DNA of 64,000 bases, taken from the NCBI GenBank assembly GCA_910585685.1, contig CAJUEO010000008.1:1-64000 (forward strand). The letters are read 5' to 3'. The notes beneath the pieces are model-generated. The model was given only the letters and a program-made list of their open reading frames with translations. It ran no database searches and was not told where the DNA came from. Shown here in pieces: positions 6,602-15,706 of this stretch. The stretch's first letter is position 1, and each line of letters starts with the position of its first letter. The stretch is from an uncultured Christensenella sp. (lineage in GTDB: Bacteria; Bacillota; Clostridia; Christensenellales; Borkfalkiaceae). The translations under genes and the position numbers were made by a program.

Positions 6602-8902
6602 ATGAAAAGAATTTTACCCGAGTTTGTATTTTCGGACGAACAACTGAATATTATCCGTCGACTTTCAAAGGAATGCAACCTGTGCGAGGACACCGTTCGT
6701 ATTCTGTATGGCAGAGGTATTTGTGACAAGGATAGCATACAAAAATTTATGCACCCTTCAAAATCACACTTTATTTCGCCGTTTAAAATGCAGGGAATGC
6801 GTGAAGCGGTCGAGCTTATTAAACGTGCGCGCGACGAGGAATGGGAAGTTGTTGTTTACGGAGATTATGACGCGGACGGTATTTGCGCTTCTACTATAAT
6901 GGCAAACGTTTTGCGCGATTTCGGAATTGAAGCCAACATCTGCGTTCCCGAAAGGCAGAACGGTTACGGTCTGTCGGTGGGATTAATCGACGAAATTTTC
7001 GATGAGTTTTTTCCTCAACTGTTTATTACTGTTGACTGCGGAATTTCATGTGCAAAAGAAGTAGAGTATATTAAGGAAATGGGCGCCGAAGTCATAATAA
7101 CCGACCACCACGAGCTTCCGGATACTATCCCCGATTGTATATGTATAAATCCTAAGTTCAACGACGGATATATTTATGACAATTTGTGCGGAGCCGGAGT
7201 TGCCTTCAAGGTCGGCTGTGCGCTTCTCGGTGAAGCTGCCTACAAATATCTTGATTTTGCGGCAATCGCTACCGTTGCGGACAGCGTACCTCTTACGGGG
7301 GAAAACCGCGACATAGTTTATGAGGGGCTTAATTTAATCAACGATACCCCTTCGGACTGCTATGTGCAATTTTTAAACAGACAAGACAGCGTTACTTCGC
7401 AAACTCTTGCGTTTACCATTGCACCCAAAATAAATGCGGCAGGAAGAATGGGTGACGCTAAAGCTGCGCTAACGCTGTTTAACGAGCGCGACAAGACAAA
7501 AATATTCGACCTGTCGGCAAAACTTACGGCTTACAATCTCGAGCGTCAGAAATGCTGCGACGAGTTGTATTCAAGCGCAAAGCAAATGATTAAGGACAGA
7601 GGCCGGACGGGCAGAGTTATAATGCTTTATAACGAAAGCTGGAACTCCGGTTTTGTCGGTATAGTTGCCGCAAGAATAGCCGAGGAGTTCTCTTGCCCGA
7701 CTATATTATTTGTAAAAAACGGGGATACGCTAAAAGGTTCGGCGCGATCTATTGAAAACGTAAATATATTTGAGGCGCTAAAAGCCTGTGAGAGCTATAT
7801 TGCCGAGTTCGGTGGGCACTCGCAGGCGGCAGGCGTGAACGTTAAGCTTGAAAATTTTGACAATCTGTATAACGCGCTCGAAGAGTTTTTGTCCAAACAT
7901 TATGTGCAGGGTGATTTTGTACCTACCGTATTTATAAACGGCAATTTAGACGCGTCCTATTCCGAAAAATTTGTAAGGGAGTTAGAGCTTTTAGAGCCTT
8001 TCGGGGTTGGTAACAGACGACCTATGTTTGAGATTGACGCTCGCTCGCTCTCGACAAGAGTTTTAAAGCCGCAAGGCTTGCATCTGTCTTTGAAGAGCGG
8101 CAACCTCGATTTAATGTATTTCGGCGGAGCCAAGTATAAAAAAATACTTGAAAGCGAAATGCCCAAAAAGCTTATATTCGAGTATAACATTTCAACTTTT
8201 CGCGGTAAAGAATATATAAAGGGCTTTGTGCGCGATTTAATTTACGACTCTTCGTCTTTGCAGCTTGCTGCCGACGAGATAGCTATTAGCGGTATAAGCG
8301 CTTTAAGCAACGGGCTAAATCAACCTGTTGAAAGCATATCTAAATCAGAAATAGAGCAGTTAATGGCACGCGGCGGAATAGGTACGCTATTTGTATGCTG
8401 GCAGCCTTCCACAATAAGCAAATTTAAAAATGCAGCTAATTTAAACGTCGATATTTTTAACCCTACGGCAAAGAGCAATTTGACGCAAATACTGCTTGCC
8501 CCAGACAGCGATGCGGATTTAAGCGGATATAAGCGCATTATTTACCTTGACGGAAATGAAAGCTTTGTAAACAGAAATTTTGCTTCCAAGCTCTGCGACG
8601 AGGCGATCATTCCGGATTATATCAATAAACTGACGTGCGACAGACAGGCGCTTGTCAATATTTTTACAGGTATTTCTGCAAATAGCGGTAATTTCGAGGG
8701 GTGCGACGCTGCTGAAACGGCAATAATCAATTCGTGGAATCATGAAAAACCTCTCGTATATTTTGCGATTAAAGTGTTTGAGCAACTCGGCATAATATCA
8801 TATGCAAACGGAAAATTGGAAGTTGTGCGCGGAGTTAAAAGCAAACTTGAAAATTCGGCTCTGTACAACTCAGTCGACTCTATTATTAAACGGTTACTAT
8901 AA
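6602..8902 (+). CDS. recJ: single-stranded-DNA-specific exonuclease RecJ
   Basis: Cytoplasmic 5'-3' single-strand exonuclease of recombination and mismatch repair. The DHH-family motifs are all present: YGDYDADG (about residue 86), TVDCG, ITDHH and ATVAD in the first domain, then the DHHA1 motif GGHSQAAG near residue 400. An OB-type region follows, and a C-terminal extension of about 200 residues completes 766 residues. I use the ATG at 6602 although an in-frame TTG at 6593 is possible; neither has a ribosome site, and both lie within 10 bases of a terminator hairpin. The stop overlaps the relA ATG by one base, so the two are coupled. Confidence 0.94.
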   Translation: MKRILPEFVFSDEQLNIIRRLSKECNLCEDTVRILYGRGICDKDSIQKFMHPSKSHFISPFKMQGMREAVELIKRARDEEWEVVVYGDYDADGICASTIMANVLRDFGIEANICVPERQNGYGLSVGLIDEIFDEFFPQLFITVDCGISCAKEVEYIKEMGAEVIITDHHELPDTIPDCICINPKFNDGYIYDNLCGAGVAFKVGCALLGEAAYKYLDFAAIATVADSVPLTGENRDIVYEGLNLINDTPSDCYVQFLNRQDSVTSQTLAFTIAPKINAAGRMGDAKAALTLFNERDKTKIFDLSAKLTAYNLERQKCCDELYSSAKQMIKDRGRTGRVIMLYNESWNSGFVGIVAARIAEEFSCPTILFVKNGDTLKGSARSIENVNIFEALKACESYIAEFGGHSQAAGVNVKLENFDNLYNALEEFLSKHYVQGDFVPTVFINGNLDASYSEKFVRELELLEPFGVGNRRPMFEIDARSLSTRVLKPQGLHLSLKSGNLDLMYFGGAKYKKILESEMPKKLIFEYNISTFRGKEYIKGFVRDLIYDSSSLQLAADEIAISGISALSNGLNQPVESISKSEIEQLMARGGIGTLFVCWQPSTISKFKNAANLNVDIFNPTAKSNLTQILLAPDSDADLSGYKRIIYLDGNESFVNRNFASKLCDEAIIPDYINKLTCDRQALVNIFTGISANSGNFEGCDAAETAIINSWNHEKPLVYFAIKVFEQLGIISYANGKLEVVRGVKSKLENSALYNSVDSIIKRLL

Positions 8903-11031
8903 TGAACGTTCTTGACAAAATAAAAAACAATTACAGCGCAGAGGACAGTATAATTTTAAAGGCGGCTTACGAGTATGCCGAGACAATGCACAGCGGTCAA
9001 AAGCGTGCTTCCGGCGAGCCCTATTTTTCGCATCCCTGCGCAGTAGCGGAAATATTGATTGACCTCGGATTAGACGCACCCACCGTTGCAGCTGCTTTTT
9101 TGCATGACGTGGTTGAGGATACGCAAGCCACCGAGGACGATATTCAACGCAAGTTCGGCAGGGAAATAATGACTCTCGTTGACGGCGTCACCAAGCTCGA
9201 TAAAATTCAGTTTCGTACCCACGAGGAAGAGGACGCCGAAAACTTCCGCAAAATTTTCGTTGCAATGGCAAACGACGTTCGTGTTATCATTATAAAGCTT
9301 GCGGACAGGCTTCACAATATGCGTTCGCTCAATTTTTTGTCAATGGAACGCCAGCAACGCATTGCAAAGGAAACTCTTGAAATTTACACTCCGCTTGCAG
9401 GCAGGCTTGGTATTTCGCAAATTAAATGTGAATTAGAGGATTTGTGTCTTAAATATACCGACCCCGAAGCGTACGAGTTTTTAGTTACCAATATTCATCA
9501 GGAATTGAAGGAACGCCAATCTTTCGTCAGTTACGTCGTGGAAGAGATAAAGAAGATATTAAGCGACAGTAAAATAGGCGGAGAAGTAATAGGCAGACCC
9601 AAACATTTCTATTCAATTTACCGCAAAATGAAAAATCAGGGCAAAACTTTAGACCAGATTTACGACTTGACCGCCGTGCGCGTAATAGTTGATACGGTTG
9701 AAGAGTGCTATGAAATTTTCGGTAAAATTCATATGGAGTGGAAGCCCGTACCCGGTCGTATCAAGGATTACATTGCAACTCCCAAGCGCAATATGTATCA
9801 ATCCTTGCACACGACGGTTGTCACAAATTTCGGTCAGATTTTCGAAATTCAGATACGCACAGTAGAAATGCACAAGATGGCTGAGTACGGTATCGCGGCG
9901 CATTGGAAATACAAAGAGAACAAGATAAACGAAAATAACTTTGACGCGCGCCTTTCCTGGATACGCGACGTTATGGATTGGCAGGGCAGTTTAAACGAGT
10001 CCAAAGAGTTTGTCGACAGCTTAAAAAGCGATTTGTACGACAATGAATTGCTTGTTTTTACGCCGCACGGCAAGGTAATTTCGCTTCCGCGCGAAGCTAC
10101 TCCAGTCGATTTTGCTTATGCAATACACTCGGAGGTCGGCAATAAATGCGTGGGCGCGAAGGTAAACAGCAAAATAGTTGCGCTTGATTCGCATTTAAAC
10201 ACGGGTGACGTTGTAGAAATTTTAACACAGTCCAACAGCCGCGGCCCTTCTTGGGATTGGCTTAAATTCGTAAAGTCTGGTTCCGCTCGCGCAAAAATAA
10301 GAACGTTCTTCAAGCGCGAAATGAAAGAGGAAAATATCAAGACGGGCAGGGCAATGCTTGAAGCGGAGGCAAAGCGCAAAGGGTATAACTTAAACGACTT
10401 GCTTACGGAAAATGCGTTTAAAAAGCTTTCAAATAAACTTGTTTTCAGTTCGGTAAACGAAATGCTTGCCTCTGTCGGTTACGGCGCGGTCGGCATTAAT
10501 CAGGTCATTTATAAGCTTATAGACTATTACAAGAAAGAGATGCCTAAGCCTATAGAAGTTGTCGACGCAAATAAGCTTAAGCATACTCCTGCAGGCAGCG
10601 TTACCGTAAAGGGTATGGGCGGACTTTTGGTGCGTTTTGCGCACTGTTGCAATCCCGTACCGGGTGACGACATAGTCGGCTTCGTTTCGCACGGCAGAGG
10701 CGTTATCGTGCACAGATGCGACTGTCCTAATCTCGGTGACTTGGACGCAAACAGGCTTCAACCTGCGCAGTGGACGGGGGACGTTGACGCGGAATTCTTG
10801 GCGGGCATAAAAGTTGTCGGCGACAACTATGACGGTCTAACGGCATTTATTATAGCTGAAATTTCGGCTATGCGCCTTTCTTTCACTCAGATTAACGGCA
10901 GGGTCAATAAAGATAAACATGCGGAAGTAGACGTCAGAATTAAGTTAAATAAGCGTTCCGATATAGATTTGCTGGTAAATCGTTTAAAGAAAAACAGGCG
11001 TATTATTGACGTTTTCAGGACTACTAATTGA
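8902..11031 (+). CDS. relA: bifunctional (p)ppGpp synthetase/hydrolase, Rel/SpoT
   Basis: Makes and degrades the stringent-response alarmone. Domains in order over 709 residues: an HD hydrolase (KRASGEPYFSHP, HDVVEDT, KLADRLHNM; about 25-180), a synthetase (RPKHFYSIYRKM, IATPKRNMYQSLHTTV, EIQIRT, AEYGIAAHWKYK; about 230-350), TGS (about 385-445, LPREATPVDFAYAIHSEVG), a zinc-finger region with CCNPVPGDDIVGF, and a C-terminal ACT domain. Both active sites look complete, so one enzyme probably does both jobs, as is usual in Bacillota. It sits between recJ and an MBL hydrolase with one-base overlaps on each side, showing tight translational coupling. Confidence 0.95.
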   Translation: MNVLDKIKNNYSAEDSIILKAAYEYAETMHSGQKRASGEPYFSHPCAVAEILIDLGLDAPTVAAAFLHDVVEDTQATEDDIQRKFGREIMTLVDGVTKLDKIQFRTHEEEDAENFRKIFVAMANDVRVIIIKLADRLHNMRSLNFLSMERQQRIAKETLEIYTPLAGRLGISQIKCELEDLCLKYTDPEAYEFLVTNIHQELKERQSFVSYVVEEIKKILSDSKIGGEVIGRPKHFYSIYRKMKNQGKTLDQIYDLTAVRVIVDTVEECYEIFGKIHMEWKPVPGRIKDYIATPKRNMYQSLHTTVVTNFGQIFEIQIRTVEMHKMAEYGIAAHWKYKENKINENNFDARLSWIRDVMDWQGSLNESKEFVDSLKSDLYDNELLVFTPHGKVISLPREATPVDFAYAIHSEVGNKCVGAKVNSKIVALDSHLNTGDVVEILTQSNSRGPSWDWLKFVKSGSARAKIRTFFKREMKEENIKTGRAMLEAEAKRKGYNLNDLLTENAFKKLSNKLVFSSVNEMLASVGYGAVGINQVIYKLIDYYKKEMPKPIEVVDANKLKHTPAGSVTVKGMGGLLVRFAHCCNPVPGDDIVGFVSHGRGVIVHRCDCPNLGDLDANRLQPAQWTGDVDAEFLAGIKVVGDNYDGLTAFIIAEISAMRLSFTQINGRVNKDKHAEVDVRIKLNKRSDIDLLVNRLKKNRRIIDVFRTTN

Positions 11032-11636
11032 TGAAAGTTTTAAAAATCCCCTCGGATATCGGGTTTTCTAACAGCTATCTTGTATCAAACGGCGACAATG
11101 GATTTTTGATTGATTGCGCCGAACAAAGCGTATATGATATATGTAAAAATCTTAATATAAAAATCGAAGCCGTACTTTTAACTCACGGACACTTTGATCA
11201 TGTCGGCGGCTGTAAAAAGTTTTTTGACGACGGTGTAGAGATAATTTGCGGAGAAAAGGAAAAAAATCTTATATTCAGCAGCCAATACCTCGGCATATTC
11301 GGGGGTGTAACAGTTCCGCATTTTGAAATTGCAAAAACCGTAAGCGATGGGGATACTCTGCATTTATGTGGATTAAACGTCAAAGTTTTGGGAACCTCTG
11401 GACATTCCGAAGGCAGCGTTTGTTATTTGATCGATAACCTTTTATTTTCGGGGGATACGCTTTTTTGCGGCAATATAGGCAGGTGCGATTTACCTACGGG
11501 CAATTATACAAAGCTTTTAAACAGCCTTTCAAAGCTCGGCTCCCTCGACGGAAATTTTACAATTTATTGCGGTCACGGGGAAGATACGACGCTTGATTTC
11601 GAGCGTAAATTTAACGGATATATGAGGAATTTATAG
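11031..11636 (+). CDS. MBL-fold metallo-hydrolase, YcbL/glyoxalase II-like
   Basis: A 201-residue zinc hydrolase with the metal motif LTHGHFDHVGG (about 56-66), a second His in GTSGHSEGS, an Asp in FSGDTLFCGNIGRCDLP and a final His in YCGHGEDT. It lacks the C-terminal substrate-binding domain of true glyoxalase II and is closest in size and motifs to the short YcbL-type proteins, whose physiological substrate is uncertain. The ATG at 11031 overlaps the relA stop by one base. An in-frame TTG at 11028 is less likely. The gene runs directly into hemZ with no spacer; relA, MBL, hemZ is a common clostridial order. Confidence 0.85.
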   Translation: MKVLKIPSDIGFSNSYLVSNGDNGFLIDCAEQSVYDICKNLNIKIEAVLLTHGHFDHVGGCKKFFDDGVEIICGEKEKNLIFSSQYLGIFGGVTVPHFEIAKTVSDGDTLHLCGLNVKVLGTSGHSEGSVCYLIDNLLFSGDTLFCGNIGRCDLPTGNYTKLLNSLSKLGSLDGNFTIYCGHGEDTTLDFERKFNGYMRNL

Positions 11637-13001
11637 ATGCTTGATACAAATGTCGAAGCGCTACGTCCCGAAATAATGCTTGTTTTAAGTGCATTTGATT
11701 GCGAAAACGAAAACTTTACGCACTACTTTTCAAGTTCTGGCGGAAAGTTTTATAATTCAATAGAGTACAACGGTGAATTTTTCGATTTCGAAGAAGAAAA
11801 CAAAGCCGAAGACGAGCTTGTATTTAAGCGTTTGGCTAAACGCTCGTGTAAACTTGCGTTTTATAAGGTGCTTTCTAAAATAAAAGGTTATAACTTGCCT
11901 TGGGGTGCACTGACTGGCATACGCCCAACTAAACTTGCCTATACCGAAATTGCCTCGGGCGGAAGCTTTGAAAAGCTGTTTGACGATATGTGCGTGTCGC
12001 CAAACAATACTCAACTTGTAAAGCGCGTTCTTCAAGCTCAAAAAGGGCTTTATGAAAAGGGCGGACAGGATTTATATATAAGTTTGCCTTTCTGCCCTAC
12101 AAAGTGCGAGTATTGTTCTTTCATTACCGCTCCGATAGAAAAAACAAAAATTTACGTCGAAAAATATGTCGATTGCCTTATAAAAGAGCTTGAAAGCGTA
12201 AGACCGCTAATCAACAATTTACGCAGTATTTACATTGGCGGCGGCACGCCGTTTGTGCTTGATAATTCACTGTTAGTTAAGGCATATATGGGGGTCAATC
12301 GTATTTTTGACGGTAAAGTGGAATATACCGTGGAGGCTGGCAGACCCGACGTTTTCAGCGAAGAAAAGTTAAAGTCGGCAAAGGATTTCGGCGTGAACAG
12401 AATTTGTGTCAATCCGCAGACCTTTAACGATTTGACTCTTAAAAAAATCGGCAGAAAGCATACGAGCGCACAGACCTTAGAGGCGTACGCCGCGACAAAA
12501 AAATACGGGTTCGACATAAATCTCGACTTGATAGCAGGGCTTGCCGACGAAACGGTAAACGACTTTTCGTATTCTTTAGACAGGGCAATAGAACTTGACC
12601 CCGAAAATATAACCGTTCATACGCTATCTTTGAAGTCTGGAGCTAAGCTCAAAGAAGGTTTGAAAAGGCTAAATGTATCCGGAATTTCGGATATGATTGC
12701 GCTTTCCAGAGAAAAACTGACTGCCGCAGGGTATGAGCCTTATTATCTTTATCGACAAAAATATCAGGCAGGTGGACTTGAAAACGTCGGCTGGGCAAAA
12801 AAAGGTAAGGCGTGCGTCTATAACATAGACGTTATGGAAGAGATTACCGACAATATAGCCGTAGGTGCAAATGCAATTTCAAAGCATTTTTATGGCACCG
12901 AGGACAGGATAGAGCGCTACGCAGCACCCAAAGATATCCCGACTTATATCGAAAAATGCGATAAAATTATAGAAGAGCGCAATAAGTTGTTTAAAGATTA
13001 A
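11637..13001 (+). CDS. hemZ: HemZ-type radical SAM coproporphyrinogen dehydrogenase-like protein
   Basis: Radical-SAM protein of the HemN family, 454 residues. An N-terminal region of about 140 residues precedes the SAM domain, as in HemZ. The cluster motif is CPTKCEYC (about 152-159), followed by YIGGGTP and a TVEAGRPD segment typical of HemN-like folds. In the family it is proposed to oxidise coproporphyrinogen without oxygen, but many HemZ/HemW-like members are not proven enzymes of that reaction, and no other haem genes are in the window. The ATG abuts the stop of the MBL gene. A new promoter for rpsO follows its stop. Confidence 0.82.
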   Translation: MLDTNVEALRPEIMLVLSAFDCENENFTHYFSSSGGKFYNSIEYNGEFFDFEEENKAEDELVFKRLAKRSCKLAFYKVLSKIKGYNLPWGALTGIRPTKLAYTEIASGGSFEKLFDDMCVSPNNTQLVKRVLQAQKGLYEKGGQDLYISLPFCPTKCEYCSFITAPIEKTKIYVEKYVDCLIKELESVRPLINNLRSIYIGGGTPFVLDNSLLVKAYMGVNRIFDGKVEYTVEAGRPDVFSEEKLKSAKDFGVNRICVNPQTFNDLTLKKIGRKHTSAQTLEAYAATKKYGFDINLDLIAGLADETVNDFSYSLDRAIELDPENITVHTLSLKSGAKLKEGLKRLNVSGISDMIALSREKLTAAGYEPYYLYRQKYQAGGLENVGWAKKGKACVYNIDVMEEITDNIAVGANAISKHFYGTEDRIERYAAPKDIPTYIEKCDKIIEERNKLFKD

Positions 13002-13021
13002 ATAAAACGCCGTCAAAACAT

Positions 13022-13050
13022 TTGCATTTTTAAAAACAGTATGTTAGAAT
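13022..13050 (+). promoter_or_regulatory. sigma-A promoter of rpsO (extended -10)
   Basis: TTGCAT at 13022-13027, 17 bases, TAGAAT at 13045-13050 with a TG one base upstream of the -10. The transcript would start near 13057 and carry a structured leader. Confidence 0.65.
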
Positions 13051-13065
13051 TATATCGTTACGGTT

Positions 13066-13100
13066 ACAAAGCCAAGCGAATACTCAACGTTGCGCTTTGT
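13066..13100 (+). promoter_or_regulatory. hairpin in the rpsO leader, possible S15 autoregulatory site
   Basis: A 7-bp stem (ACAAAGC 13066-13072 with GCTTTGT 13094-13100) continues as a second short helix with one bulge on each side. It lies 20 bases before the AGGAGG ribosome site. S15 represses its own mRNA through leader structures in several bacteria; that this is such a site is inference. Confidence 0.4.
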
Positions 13101-13132
13101 TTTCGCAAATATTCCATAGGAGGATAAATTAA

Positions 13133-13387
13133 ATGGAAAAGCAGGAAATTATCGCAAAATACGCAATTAAGGAAGGTGACACAGGTTCACCCGAAGTGCA
13201 GATAGCACTTTTGACCGAGAGAATCAATCATCTCAACGAGCATCTTAAAGAGCATATTCACGATAACCATTCACGCCGCGGTCTTTTGAAAATGGTCGGT
13301 CGCCGCAGGGGACTTTTGGACTATTTGAAGAGCAAGGATATCGAAAGATACCGTGCAATAGTCGCAGCGTTGAATTTGAGAAAGTAA
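13133..13387 (+). CDS. rpsO: 30S ribosomal protein S15
   Basis: An 84-residue primary 16S rRNA-binding protein of the small-subunit platform. Diagnostic strings are DTGSPEVQIALLTERI, HDNHSRRGLLKMVGRR and RRGLLDYLKS, covering essentially the whole protein. AGGAGG precedes the ATG, the strongest ribosome site in the first half of the window. The rpsO-pnp pairing is widely conserved, and the hairpin between them would reduce transcription into pnp. Confidence 0.97.
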   Translation: MEKQEIIAKYAIKEGDTGSPEVQIALLTERINHLNEHLKEHIHDNHSRRGLLKMVGRRRGLLDYLKSKDIERYRAIVAALNLRK

Positions 13388-13394
13388 TTAAAAA

Positions 13395-13425
13395 GAGCGG
13401 GGCTAATATAGTCACGCTCATTTTT
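13395..13425 (+). terminator. intrinsic terminator or attenuator between rpsO and pnp
   Basis: A 10-bp stem with one G-A mismatch (13395-13404 with 13410-13419), a 5-base loop, and a T-run after one A. Confidence 0.6.
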
Positions 13426-13471
13426 CGTTTGCGGCACGGGTCGCAGACACAAGAACAAGGAGAACAGGTAT

Positions 13472-15565
13472 ATGAACAACAAACAATTTACATTTAAAGT
13501 CGGCGGAAAAGACGTAATTATCGAAACGGGTAAGTACGCCGAACAGACAAACGGTTCGTGCGTTGTAAGGTGCGGAGAAACCGTAGTTATGGTTTCCGTA
13601 TGTATGTCGGCTGCACCCCGTGACGGAATGGATTTCTTCCCTTTGCAGGTGGACTATGAAGAGAAGATGTACTCAATCGGCAAAATCCCCGGCGGATTTA
13701 AAAAGCGCGAGGGCAGAGCAAGCGACAAGGCAATTCTTACCGCAAGACTTATCGACAGACCTTTAAGACCGCTTTTCCCCAAGGGGCTTTTCAACGACGT
13801 TGTAGTTACGGCGCAGGCTCTCTCGGTCGAGCCCGACATCTCTCCCGAACCTCTCGCAATGATAGGTTCTTCGGTAGCAATAGCAATTTCGGATATTCCT
13901 TGGGCCGGTCCTACGGGCTCGGTTGTAGTTGGAATGGTTGACGGAAAGTACGTTATCAATCCCGACCTTGCTCAGCGCGAGAAGAGCAGAATTCATCTCA
14001 ACCTTGCAGGAACAAAAGACGCTATTTTAATGATTGAAGCCGGCGCGGACGAAGTTACCAACGACGAAATGGTCGGCGCAATTATGTTCGGTCACGAAGA
14101 AATAAAGAAAATTTGCAAGTTCATCGAAGAAAAAATCGTTCCAGAGGTCGGCAAGCCTAAACTTGAAATCGAACTTTATCACATTCCCGAAGAGCTTGAT
14201 AAAACTGTAAGAGAATTTGCAAGCGAAAAAATAGATTGGGCTATCGATACATTCGACAGACAGGAGAGGGAAGTAAGACAAAATAAGGCAGAAGCGGAAA
14301 TTTTGGAACACTTCGCTGAAATATATCCCGATAACAAGCGCGAAATTAAAGACAGCCTTTACTATCTCACTAAAGAAAAGGTTCGCGCAAAGATATTCGA
14401 CAAAGGTATTCGTCCCGACGGCAGAGGTCTTAAAGACGTGCGCCCCATTTGGTGCGAAAAGGGAATTCTTCCCCGTGTACACGGATCGGCTATATTTACA
14501 AGAGGACAAACCCAGACGCTTACGACGTGTACGCTCGGTATGCTTGGAGAAGCTCAAAAGCTTGAAGGGCTGGACGAAGAAACGTCAAAGAGATATATGC
14601 ACCAATACAATTTCCCCGGCTATTGCACGGGTGAGGCAAAAGCTCTCCGTTCTCCCGGTAGGCGTGAAATAGGTCACGGCGCGCTTGCGGAACGCGCGCT
14701 CATTCCCGTACTTCCCGACGAGGACAGCTTCCCTTACGCTATAAGAGTTGTAAACGATATTACGTCCTCTAACGGTTCGTCGTCAATGGCGTCGGTTTGC
14801 GGTTCTACAATGGCGCTTATGAACGCAGGCGTTCCCATTAAAGCTCCCGTAGCAGGCGTTGCAATGGGTCTTATCAAAAATCAGGAAACGGGAGAGTTCA
14901 AGGTTCTTACCGATATTCAGGGTTTAGAGGACTTTTTGGGAGATATGGACTTTAAGGTTGCCGGAACTACTCAAGGTATAACGGCAATTCAGATGGATAT
15001 CAAAATTAAAGGCATTTCCGAAGAGATTATGCATACCGCAATAAATCAAGCTAACGAGGGTAGGCAGTTCATTCTCTCTAAAATGCTTGAATGCGTTCCC
15101 GAAGTGGCTTCCGAGCTTTCGGTTTACGCTCCCAAGATTGTAAGCTTTGAAATCAATCCCGAAAAAATCGGTGACGTCATCGGCAAGCAGGGTTGCGTAA
15201 TCAAAAAGATTATGGAAGAAACGGGCACTCAAATCGAATTTAACGAGGACGACAGCGGTAGAGGCTATGTTTCTTGCTTAGGACCTATTGAAAATGCGCT
15301 TAAAGCAAAGTCTATAATCCTTAACATTGCTCACGATCCCGAAATCGGAGATATGTTTGTCGGAACAGTTGTAAGAATTCTCAACTTCGGCGCATTTGTT
15401 GAGTTCGCTCCCGGTAAAGACGGTATGATTCACATTTCCAAGCTTTCGGACAAGCGTGTGGAAAAGGTTGAGGACGTCGTAAAAATCGGAGACACTGTCA
15501 AAGTTGAAATTATAAAAATCGGCGATAAGGGTATTGATCTTAAACTTTTGGAAAAATTATCTTAA
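13472..15565 (+). CDS. pnp: polyribonucleotide nucleotidyltransferase (PNPase)
   Basis: Trimeric 3'-5' phosphorolytic exoribonuclease that degrades and edits mRNA. Over 697 residues: first RNase PH domain (about 5-140), helical linker, second PH domain (about 310-540, with RPDGRGLKDVRPI and SPGRREIGHGALAERAL), KH domain (VIGKQGCVIKKI, about 565) and an S1 domain (FVGTVVRILNFGAFVEF, about 625-692). All expected domains are complete. AAGGAGAA lies about 10 bases before the ATG. A strong terminator follows, separating it from the uvrBA unit. Confidence 0.97.
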   Translation: MNNKQFTFKVGGKDVIIETGKYAEQTNGSCVVRCGETVVMVSVCMSAAPRDGMDFFPLQVDYEEKMYSIGKIPGGFKKREGRASDKAILTARLIDRPLRPLFPKGLFNDVVVTAQALSVEPDISPEPLAMIGSSVAIAISDIPWAGPTGSVVVGMVDGKYVINPDLAQREKSRIHLNLAGTKDAILMIEAGADEVTNDEMVGAIMFGHEEIKKICKFIEEKIVPEVGKPKLEIELYHIPEELDKTVREFASEKIDWAIDTFDRQEREVRQNKAEAEILEHFAEIYPDNKREIKDSLYYLTKEKVRAKIFDKGIRPDGRGLKDVRPIWCEKGILPRVHGSAIFTRGQTQTLTTCTLGMLGEAQKLEGLDEETSKRYMHQYNFPGYCTGEAKALRSPGRREIGHGALAERALIPVLPDEDSFPYAIRVVNDITSSNGSSSMASVCGSTMALMNAGVPIKAPVAGVAMGLIKNQETGEFKVLTDIQGLEDFLGDMDFKVAGTTQGITAIQMDIKIKGISEEIMHTAINQANEGRQFILSKMLECVPEVASELSVYAPKIVSFEINPEKIGDVIGKQGCVIKKIMEETGTQIEFNEDDSGRGYVSCLGPIENALKAKSIILNIAHDPEIGDMFVGTVVRILNFGAFVEFAPGKDGMIHISKLSDKRVEKVEDVVKIGDTVKVEIIKIGDKGIDLKLLEKLS

Positions 15566-15572
15566 TATAAAT

Positions 15573-15612
15573 AAAACGCCCCTGCGATTTGTTTTCGCAA
15601 GGGCGTTTTTAA
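15573..15612 (+). terminator. intrinsic terminator after pnp
   Basis: Long stem (AAAACGCCC with GGGCGTTTT, extended by TGCG/CGCA with one mismatch) and a T-run. Confidence 0.9.
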
Positions 15613-15668
15613 TTTGCAAAAAATGCAAACAAAAGTTTATTTTTTGTAAAAATACGCATTCAAACAGT

Positions 15669-15696
15669 TGTAAAAAAATTTAAAATAGGGTATAAT
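15669..15696 (+). promoter_or_regulatory. promoter of uvrB, near-leaderless
   Basis: TTGTAA at 15669-15674, 16 bases, TATAAT at 15691-15696. Transcription would begin near 15703, only a few bases before the uvrB ATG at 15707, and no ribosome site lies between them. Confidence 0.65.
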
Positions 15697-15706
15697 TTCT
15701 TATGAT

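Noticed and set aside
14027..14557. 176-codon open frame on the minus strand
   Set aside because: Fully antisense to the conserved pnp gene; a shadow of its codon use.
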